Below, one piece after another: positions 56,152-64,000 of a DNA stretch of 64,000 nt (positions are counted from its first letter, which is position 1; each line of letters starts with the position of its first letter). Below the pieces are notes generated by a model that was not told where the DNA came from, made no database searches, and worked only from the letters and a program-made list of their open reading frames with translations. Origin of the DNA: Massospora cicadina (taxonomy: Eukaryota; Entomophthoromycota; Entomophthoromycetes; Entomophthorales; Entomophthoraceae); contig JAKSZP010002658.1 in NCBI GenBank assembly GCA_022478985.1, positions 1 to 64,000 on the forward strand, in the 5' to 3' direction. A program made the position numbers and the translations under genes.

Positions 56152-57309
56152 TGTGTAGAATTTTTGCACATATTCCCAGCTGGCTAGATTGCCAGGGATC
56201 GCTAGGGGATAATTCCCTAACGCAAAGTGAATTGGATATCACTTGACCCTGATTTTGAGTAACTATGTTTGGGGTATTTTAGGTTATTTTCCTAGTTGAA
56301 TCCATCAGGGATTGATCCAGATGAATGCTTAAGATCTCTTTGGGCAGAGTTGCTGACAAAATAGGGGTATCTGTAGTGGATTAACTATCAAGTGTACCAA
56401 TTGGGATTAGTCAGGTTTCGTCATCAACCAATTGGGAAAAAAGGAGTAAATTGCGAGGTGAGTGATGCTGCCTGCAACTAGCGAATTGATCAGTTGATTC
56501 GCCACCTGCCTTAATGGGTAACAAACCCTATTACCTAAGCAGGTCGCTTGCCAAATATGGTTGGTTCTTTTGATTGGGAAGAAAACGTTAGGTACACGTT
56601 TTCAGACTCTTTCCATTTTAGGTTTTGAGGATTTCCAATGATAGAATTCTAACCAGGATGGGGAAAACAATCGCTGCTGAGATGAGGATGGGTGATTCAA
56701 CAACAACGGCTGCTATTTCATCAAGGAGGTGCCAACTGAGGGTTGGGCACCAGATTAACCACTATAAATTTTCTAGAAATTCACTAATAGAAAAATCATA
56801 ATTCGCCAGATCATATTTTTATATCACAAGTTATCAGATCACTTTTTCTAGAGTATTAGCTTAGTAAACTTTTTAGAATCCATTCTGAGTTTTATTCTTT
56901 CTCAAGGATATTATTGCAGTGTGCATTAATTAGGAGACTCTGTAAGATAAAGAATAAGGATCTGAGCGTGGATACAGAGAAGAAGAAGTATCAAATTGGG
57001 GATTGCTGCTGACTGTGTTTAAAACCTAAGAAGCTTTAAAAGGGATCTAAGAGTAGATCGAGTTAGGTGGTACAAGGGAATGAATCCCTATTCAAGACAT
57101 CTTAAGTACTTTGAGAGGACATACTGGATGAGCGTTGGACCAAAGTCTAATACTTACATTCAACTATGGATAAAAGTCGCCATACTATTATCAAACGATT
57201 AGAGAACTATTATACAACGCAAAGAATTGCACAAAACCCAAAACTGTGGGAGATAATAATTATAGAGGTTATTGGCTGAAAATAAACAGAAAACCTATAA
57301 ATTTTTACA
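56152..57309 (+). repeat. 3' LTR of element D
   Basis: It begins TGTGTAGAATTTTTGCAC and ends CTATAAATTTTTACA. It is the partner of 35235-36390. The best-kept stretch is the last 150 bp (ATTAGAGAACTATTATACAACG is shared). Confidence 0.85.
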
Positions 57310-57314
57310 ACTAT

Positions 57315-57430
57315 CATAATTCTTCTGAACTAACAGGAGAGGGGAGGCACAAGGGCTATGCTAAGGTACCAATAGCCCAGCTTCAAGTAGTTGTTAGAGC
57401 TCATCAGCCACCCAAGCTTCTATAAATATT
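57315..57430 (-). pseudogene. RT N-terminal block of element E, right of D
   Basis: The minus strand reads LLEAGLLVP then HSPCASPLLLVQKN, the first RT block of gypsy elements. It continues at 35229 on the other side of D with VVMDY.RLN. It also resembles the H sequence at 61240-61340, showing E and H are related. Confidence 0.75.
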
Positions 57431-57779
57431 ACTTTTCTGTAGGGATGGGACAAATGGGTTGAGCGTCCCCAGTCTCAACGTGATGTAAAACGTCATACAT
57501 TTTCCAAAAAAACATAGGTAGGGGTTGAGAGGAGGTCCAAGTAATCTTCCAGTAACACTTAACTTGGCTCTGTTGTTATCTAGTGAGCTCATGCCTAATA
57601 GAAGTGTTGACTAGAGCTATTGATGGGGGTAATACAAGCCAGAAAATCCCTTAGGCTTCCTAAGTTACAAACGTCATTGATGGCTTCTGTCAAAGTGCAT
57701 GATCATATACAGCTGGAGTATAAGGCCTCACTATCCATCCTTTGTCAGTGGGGTTAGCCATCACCACTTATATGGTCCA

Positions 57780-58420
57780 GCATAGGCAGGATCTAAAAAT
57801 TCCAGACAGATCAAACCCTCCTTAACAGTTAGGTTACCATGCCTTGATTTCCAACAATTGTATCAGTAGAATATCAATATGTACATTGGTATCAATGATG
57901 ACCTGGGACTTTGGAGCTTTAGCAGTCGTCTTATGAAAATAATATAAATGCCTTCTTAACCATTTACTGCAGGAGGGATATCCATATTGAGAACCCCTTA
58001 CAAAATAAATAAGCCTGGTGATCCAGCTTTTGCTTTTCCAACAGACAAGCCTGAGCTTTGAGCTGCATTATGGCGTCATGTGAGATTTCAGTTACCAATG
58101 AGATTCTATGTTCTGATAAGAATAAAAATACTTCATCATAATGCATGATGGTGTAATAGTCCCTGAGGAACTGAGTGCAAATGAGAAAGTCGTATCACAG
58201 GTTGGCTAAGTCAATAGCTGAGGTAAACAAAATAGAATTCCAAAGCGAATGGTTAGTGAGGAATAGGCCCAATGGTCCAAGTGCATTGTAGCCCAGTTGT
58301 GCCATATCCCAGGTAATATGGCATGTCAGGTTGAAACTTATATGCACTTTTTAAATCAGACAAAATGACATTCATGGGGGAAAGTTTTTCAAAAATGGTA
58401 TGTATAGGGATTTTATGAAC
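57780..58420 (-). pseudogene. protease and linker of element E
   Basis: Near 58190-58120 the minus strand reads YDFLICTQFL, D-YYTIMHYDEVFLFL, matching the C-terminal YD.LIGT..L block of gypsy proteases with Gly changed to Cys. The active site itself was not found with confidence. A 60-codon open stretch (58146-57964) follows. Confidence 0.6.
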
Positions 58421-60600
58421 TTAAACAGCGACACAAATAATTGAGCTCTTAAAATTAGGGGATATAGTGAGAAATATAGGAGATTCGTCAGAAGAAGAGT
58501 AAACTGTATCAGGCTTTAATTTGATACATGCCAAATAATCTTCTCCTGGTATGACAACATTAGACTCATTAGAGGTCACTATCCAGTCTTGAGGCTGTAC
58601 AGAGATATCAACATGAAGTGCCTCATCCTTCATGCTAAATGACTTTTCCCGCCTCATTGGCAAGTCTCTTCCAACAAGTCTTAACACTATGACAAAATCT
58701 ATTGCAGTAAGAGCATTGAGGTCTGAGATTCTTCTGTTTCTCAACAACGTGGACCTGATGACAGCTGGAAGTGATGGATGCAGAGGACTTGGGATTCAAA
58801 GCAGATTCAGGAATTTCATTAAGTTTTTCTTTGATTTCATAAAATACAGGTAAAGCTGTGGTCCTTGCCAATCATGTGCATTTGGACCTCAAGATAAGAT
58901 CCCAGTGCAGATAACCGCAGTTATGTCGCTTAATGTACATGATTAGTGGTTTTCAAGTGTTATGATCGGGCATAGTATCAGCTACAAACTTCACAGGACT
59001 TTCTCCTTTTCAAATTGAATGCTTAAAAATGCCTGCTTCTTATTGTCAAAGGCTTGATTGCTTTCAAACTTCTGTATTAGGGATGTATGGATTTGTTCTT
59101 GGGTGTGGAATTCCTTTAAATGATAAGTCATAATTTTGCCAGGCAGAACTATTCAGGCAGGAGTGGAAGTGCTTCACCTAGAATGGTTGGTGGCCTCTTC
59201 AATCAATCTTTTGTAAGCGTACAGAAAGGAGGCAATACTTTCATGCCCTGGGGTGAACTTTATCTTGAAACGAGGCTTAAAGTTAGTCACAAAAGGGGTA
59301 TAAAGAGTTTTGATGGCATGAACTGGTTCAGGCTCAGAAATATCATTTTCTGCATAGTTGTGATGGGCATGTAGATTCAATTATCGTCTTAACCCTTACA
59401 GATCCTCCTGGATCTCATTTTAATTTCGGTTTAAAGAGGTTATTGATGCTTTATGGGCAACTTGCTCCTCCAGAGTGAATTTTTGGCACATTATAGGAGA
59501 AGCTGATTCTCAATGTTACTCAAGTGATTTTTAACACAAAACAGGGCTGTTTGATTTTTGGTGATGCAGCTGTTGGTAAGCTTGGTGAATGCACTGGGTT
59601 TATCCATCTCATCTGAAAAGGCATCAATTAAGACTCTGGGGTTGTGAGGGATACCTTCTACTCAGGACTTGCATCCTCGAGCCACATTTTTATTTGATCC
59701 TGTAAGCCAATAAGCGCCAAAAAAAGGTCTTGTTTCCAGGATACATTAGGATCTCCAAGAGTAGGCACTATGGGACTCAAAGGTCCTTGAGGACCACAGG
59801 AACCTTCAGAACCTTCTGGTCTTTCAAAGCCTTTTTGTCCTTCTGGTCTCCTAAGCTATTTAGGCCCTTCAAATGCAGAGATGATATTGTGGAAGGCTAG
59901 CTTCCAGTTGTGCTTCTGGAGTGTCTACAAAAGGTCCTCAATCTGGTTGAGAAATTGGATTTATGAGGAATTGAGGAGCTTCACATTTTGACAAAGTTGG
60001 TCCTAAAGGTAATTTAAATTCCACTATCTAGCATTGCAAGTTGATTATGAGCCCAATTGATTAACCTAAGATTATCAACTATGGCTTCTCAATTTTTTGT
60101 AAAATGAAGGAGGAGGCCGCATTATAAAGATTGATAATATCTGAGTGTAGGGTTTGAGTAAGCACTATTTGTCACGCTAGTTCTTGGTGATGCAACTCAA
60201 CTATTTATAGAACGTGGTATAGAGCAGGGTGGAAAAAGCTTCAGAGATAGAGTTCAGTACAAAAAGACAAATCTTTTGATGTAATAAGGCCGAGTTATAT
60301 AAATATCTCATCATGGAAGGCACCCAAGAGGCTTGGGAGCAATGAAGAATCTATACAGAGTGGATGCCGTTCAATAGTTTTTGAATAGTCTCATTGAGTT
60401 TCTCATAAAAGGGTTGATACTGAATATGGTCAATGGTAGTAGCGTTACTAAAAATAACAAAAACTCTTGCTTTTAAGGCTTTAAGGAGGGTACTTAGTAA
60501 TGAGAGGTGTTGATTATTTACCTATGCTTATCAACTGATCAGTAGGGCGTTTTCTTAGTTGTATATTCTCCTTTTTTGTAATATACTTTTTACTTGGACA
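58421..60600 (-). pseudogene. Gag of element E with CCHC knuckle and collagen-like stretch
   Basis: The knuckle CSYCNRFCHSVKTC (about 58725-58685) is CX2CX4HX4C. Upstream, a capsid-like region includes NKKQAFLSIQFEKEKVL (near 59010), resembling D (CKQEFMTIQFHKDESLAIF), and FKPRFKIKFTPGHESIASFL (near 59260). The collagen-like triplets lie at 59770-59880. After the knuckle, 108 codons are open (58747-58421). Many stops break the N-terminal part (59880-60600). Confidence 0.7.
59770..59880 (-). other. collagen-like Gly-X-Y coding stretch in E Gag
   Basis: In one minus frame the triplets read GPK *LR RPE GQK GFE RPE, then GSE GSC GPQ GPL SPI. Seven of the twelve triplet leads are Gly. Two Arg (AGA) and one Ser (AGT) leads are single G-to-A changes from GGA and GGT, so the ancestral stretch was a regular repeat. 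It occupies the same place in Gag as in F. Confidence 0.7.
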
Positions 60601-60610
60601 TCTCGGACCC

Positions 60611-60626
60611 CCTGTAGTGAGGACCA
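60611..60626 (-). promoter_or_regulatory. tRNA primer-binding site of element E
   Basis: The minus strand reads TGGTCCTCACTACAGG, separated from the LTR by about six bases. It differs at one position from the PBS of D. Confidence 0.65.
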
Positions 60627-60632
60627 CTTATT

Positions 60633-61232
60633 CAGTGTAACATTTTTTTGACTTTAGATAAAGTAAAAAAATGGTCTCAAAGCTTTAACTAGTAGAGAGG
60701 TCAATGAAGGCAAAAAATGGGACGGAATAGGATACTTTATTAGTTAAAAGATTTTGATATTTATAGGTCATGTGGGGACACAATGTCAAGTGGTTCTCCA
60801 TGGCCTATACAATCGGGATCTTTCACATCCTTTTTGATCAACTACCTGATTGACGCCCACATTTTTCTACTCTGTCCTCACAACTGCAATTGTGGAGTCA
60901 CACCTTTTGAGGTCAAGAAGCGGAGGTGCAATTCCAGAAGGCATATCATCCCTTGTGTTTGATGCTCCTTGATCAAAAATATTATTGGTGCTTCAAGGAT
61001 AGATTTTGATCAAGAGGGCTCAAGAGCTGACTTATCAGGGCTTAATTCAGGGGTGTGGATATACTTGCTCATCATATCAAATACTGAAAGGAGCCAACTT
61101 TACTGCAAGTATTCACTAGAGAGGTCAATAACAGAAAAAGTGAGTTCCCGCTTACAATCAAAGGAAAATCTATTCAGGGTAGTGAGTACAGTACTTTTTG
61201 TAATGACATTGAGTCATTAATAATTTATAACA
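60633..61232 (-). repeat. 5' LTR of element E
   Basis: It is the partner of 31616-32215. The right end is set at ATAACA, followed by GCTCG, the partner of GCTCT on the other side of E. The left end is uncertain by a few bases. Confidence 0.65.
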
Positions 61233-64000
61233 GCTCGATGCCCTCCATCTTTATCCTGTTTAGAATCAGAGGAGAGGCGCAAGGACTTTAGTAAGGGGGT
61301 AATAAACCAGCTTCCAAAAAGTTGCTATAAATTTAATAAATGTGTGCCTCCTCAATTTTGGATTTTTTTACACAGTTAAGATTAAATAGGTGGAGCAACC
61401 CAGTTTGACCTAGTGCTGTAACCCCTTATTAACCCAAAGTATTCTAATACAATAAAAGGATTTTGTCAAGATCTTCAATAAGGGCATCATCTGTTTGTAA
61501 TTGTTTTGACCAAGAGAATCTCCATAATCAGCTCTAATTCTCATGATAATATTATACTCTAACACTAATTTTGTAAAATTCTCTACAGCTGGTAACTGAA
61601 AGTTATTATTCTATAGAACAGGGAACAAATAAGTATAAAAGATCTTTTCAAGTTTAATTACATGGTTTTATTAGTGATTAGCTAACAGCACCAATATAGG
61701 TCCACATAAGTAGGATTAAGAAAACAGGACACAGAAGAGCCTCTAAGTGGAAGGTCTAATATTACCTAATATATCTAGCATGTGATCCTTTTGAAACTAT
61801 TTTTGGACTCTAGTATAAAATATCACTTGAGGCTTAAACGAATTATCTATGATATATTAATGAATAAAGGGATCCCTTCTTCTGCACATAAATAAGGGAG
61901 AGAAAGATTTAGTTTTGGGACAATCATTCAATATTCAAGTTAGATTATAGAAGTAGGATTTTCTAGCAGGCATACGTGATGTTTAGACCTCCCTTTTTTA
62001 TTAAGGGACATAATTTAATTTATTTGGCTCTAAATAACCTATTAAATAAATATATATATCCTTATGGCTGATGATGTCATCAAAATCATTCAAAAAACTT
62101 CGTCCCAAGAAGAGCATGACAATTATGCTCAAGCACAGCAGCAATGGTCATTACTAATTTACCAAAATCTATAGTAGGAAAGAATAAAGACCCCAAGGAT
62201 TTGGTATAAGAGATACTGGCCGACCCAATTATGGGTAAGTTCTAGATTAGAAGAAATACAAAACTTTTCATCAGTATGGATAAAATCACATTTATAGGAG
62301 AACCCATATCATCAGAGGCTAAAATCTTTACTCACTCTACTTTTTCAACTAGAGTTAAATCATTCCCAAAAGGGGAATCAAGAATATAGAGGATCACAAA
62401 GCGTTTGTGAAATCATGAGGATAAAAGAAAATATTTTTTAACTTGTTCTTCTGGGACAAAATTGCCTCCAGGAGAAGAAACTAATTAATAAATTTCAGAT
62501 GAATTATCATTTTCAGATTGAGACAAGGAGGGTTTGTCAGCATAAGGAACGTCATGTCCTATGATGACATCTCTTTTTTTGACTGATTGGAATGTTTGTT
62601 TCAGCATTGTTTATCAATGTGAACTCAGAACCTGTAATATGTGCATGGACCCCTTCTCCCTTTAGGCTTATTGATAGGGGATAATGCATGGATATAATAT
62701 TGAGACGTTGTAAGAGAAGGATAAACAGCCTCAATAAGAATTAAATTAGGCCTCCTTAATAACATTTGCTGAATGGGGCTTCTTTTTTATATTTGTAAGA
62801 TTTTGTTTTTAAAGTATATAAGGCAAATAGAATGGCGAAAATAGCGTAATACAAAGTAAGGCAATCTCAAGTTACTAAATGTTTGGCATCATATTAAAAT
62901 TGTAAAGCAAAAATCTTATATGTCCTTAAGGTTTATTTGGATACCCAAAAAGCTTGTTTTCTGGTCTACAAGAATAACTAACTTCCAAACTCCTTTAAAA
63001 GCTGATTTTATATGAGCACAAGTGATACAGAAAAATGGTGAAATATAATATATACAGGGCAGTTCCTTATAATTATAAGGGAAATGTTAAGCTTTTTGTT
63101 TGTATGTTGCACCAGACATAACTCTAGTGTTTAAATATAAAGAGTTAAATACTTCATCCATCAGTGGTATTGCAAATTTTAAATGTGGGTTTAATTCAAA
63201 GCATTTATTAATTAATACAGGAACAGCCAGATTAATTATCATTTCATGTTTTAAGGGTTCAATTTTGGGAAATTCAAATATAGTAGAAGGCGGTTAATTT
63301 TCTGGCTAAACTATTACAATCTCTTTTAAGTGAAGGCCGCATTGATATTTAGATATCCCACTGAAGGATGGGATTTTTCATTTACTTTAATAGAGAGGAT
63401 CTCATTATGTTTATTCTCGATTATCCCACACTTAGTTTAAACAATCAATTTAAACATTTGAGAATTAACTTGATTTTCTAAACCTAAGAATATATTCACA
63501 AAGATGATGAGCATTTTTAATTTTAGCTAACAAGTTAGGAAAGGACTATTTTTTTAGTACTAGATGGTTAGGAAAGGACTATTCAGTATCAAGATACTGC
63601 TCCTTTAAAGTTTCTAATATCTGAGAAATTGCTCTTGTTTATTATACCATAACTTGAACTTTTATAGGTAGATGATTTAACAATTAAAAATTAAAAAGGG
63701 TAATTTATGAACTTAGTGCTCCTCAGGGCCATGAGAATTATCTGCACTAGTGGGACCAATAGTTCCCCTAGGACAAAAAGGGTCAGAAACCATGGATGGG
63801 GAACTAGGAGATTTTAGGTGGACCTTTAAGCTTTGTGGGATCTGCCAGTGGATGCCACAATTACTTGTTTTAAGTGATAAGTTTACTTTTTAGTAAAAGT
63901 AATAAATAGCGCTTTATTAAGGTTTTTAAGTTTTTTATTGTTTAAGCAGGGAAAACTCAAAGAAAGGTCCTTTTCTTGATACTAGTATTTCCTATTTAAA
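61233..64000 (-). mobile_element. element H, 5' half: RT start, protease, Gag, minus strand
   Basis: The RT start (LEAGLLPP, then SPCASPLIL and KQDKDGGHRA) is at 61340-61240 and abuts E. Protease blocks are NCHALLGTKFFE near 62120 and a decayed active site SDDMGSPINVIL near 62310. A 70-codon open stretch (about 63297-63086, KIEPLKHEMIINLAVPVLIN) is probably Gag. Near 63790-63720 a weak Gly-X-Y-like stretch occurs. The element continues beyond the window. It resembles E and is its host. Confidence 0.65.

Larger units (their letters stand above)
35235..57309 (+). mobile_element. element D: gypsy retrotransposon nested in E, split by X2
   Basis: Two 1.16-kb LTRs (35235-36390, 56152-57309) enclose PBS, Gag, protease, RT, RNase H, integrase and a 2-kb tail, with X2 inserted in the protease. 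ACTAC (35230-35234) and ACTAT (57310-57314) flank it, a 4-of-5 target duplication. Without X2 it measures about 9.6 kb. It is the best preserved tRNA-primed element in the window: RT is open over 205 codons with YLDD intact and all three integrase catalytic residues are visible. Confidence 0.88.
31616..61232 (-). mobile_element. element E: gypsy retrotransposon nested in H, split by D
   Basis: E's two LTRs lie at 31616-32215 and 60633-61232. Between them, right to left: PBS, Gag with collagen-like stretch and CCHC knuckle, protease, RT start; then D (35235-57309); then the rest of RT, RNase H and integrase. The RT frame rejoins across D: ASPLLLVQKN at its right side and VVMDY.RLNSIIKKGIYPFP at its left. 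Flanking bases GCTCT (31611-31615) and GCTCG (61233-61237) match at 4 of 5, consistent with a target duplication. Confidence 0.8.

Noticed and set aside
63100..63297. Plus-strand protease-like motif LINTGTARLII in the H region
   Set aside because: It stands alone, the catalytic Asp would be Asn, no other domain follows on the plus strand, and the minus strand has a 70-codon frame fitting H Gag.
1..64000. Bacterial or phage origin of the window
   Set aside because: Chromodomain integrase, LTR retrotransposon structure, LINEs with long target duplications, and the lack of dense co-oriented genes all indicate a eukaryote.

Overview
This is a eukaryotic, almost certainly fungal, transposon graveyard. 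I found no host gene, tRNA, rRNA or bacterial feature. Nearly everything interpretable belongs to degenerate Ty3/gypsy LTR retrotransposons and LINEs, most broken by stops and frameshifts. The fungal call rests on a chromodomain integrase in a Tf1/sushi-like chromovirus, absence of genes, and C-to-T decay mostly at CGA codons. It is an inference and the species cannot be read from the sequence.

Left block (1-22.5 kb). Positions 1-739 are the end of a 1.4-kb LTR of family X. Positions 740-3840 hold a very decayed minus-strand gypsy pol (element C). A full X element (X1, plus strand) occupies 3841-10176. Then comes element B, a minus-strand gypsy (integrase, RNase H, RT, protease, Gag with CCHC knuckle, PBS, LTR; about 10177-21249). 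A 5.3-kb LINE (LINE1, 12205-17500) is inserted in its RT, flanked by a perfect 14-bp target duplication. At about 21250-22470 lies G, the 3' end and LTR of an X-like element with an in-frame 147-bp minisatellite.

Middle block (22.5-31.6 kb). Element F (minus) keeps protease, Gag and PBS. A second, unrelated LINE (L2, minus) follows with RT, endonuclease and ORF1 zinc knuckle. The remainder is AT-rich and unresolved apart from a fragment of element H.

Right block (31.0-64 kb) is a five-layer nest: H (minus, oldest) is interrupted in RT by E (minus, 31616-61232); E is interrupted in RT by D (plus, 35235-57309); D is interrupted in protease by X2 (plus, 38284-50778); X2 is interrupted in its 3' LTR by LINE2 (plus, 44431-49711). 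The broken domains rejoin across each insertion, and near-identical short duplications flank each layer.

Main points of interest. (1) In family X, and apparently in G, the LTR is mostly coding: the Pol frame runs through the chromodomain into U3 to a conserved TAG just before the TATA box, and a membrane-segment-rich Gag-like frame starts at the first AUG in U5 and crosses into the body of the element. (2) X has a Tf1-like self-priming signature: an 11-nt block next to the 5' LTR is complementary to the predicted mRNA 5' end, 32 nt after the TATA box. (3) The Gag regions of E and F, and perhaps H, contain a collagen-like Gly-X-Y stretch. (4) D carries protein-like antisense frames between integrase and the 3' LTR.
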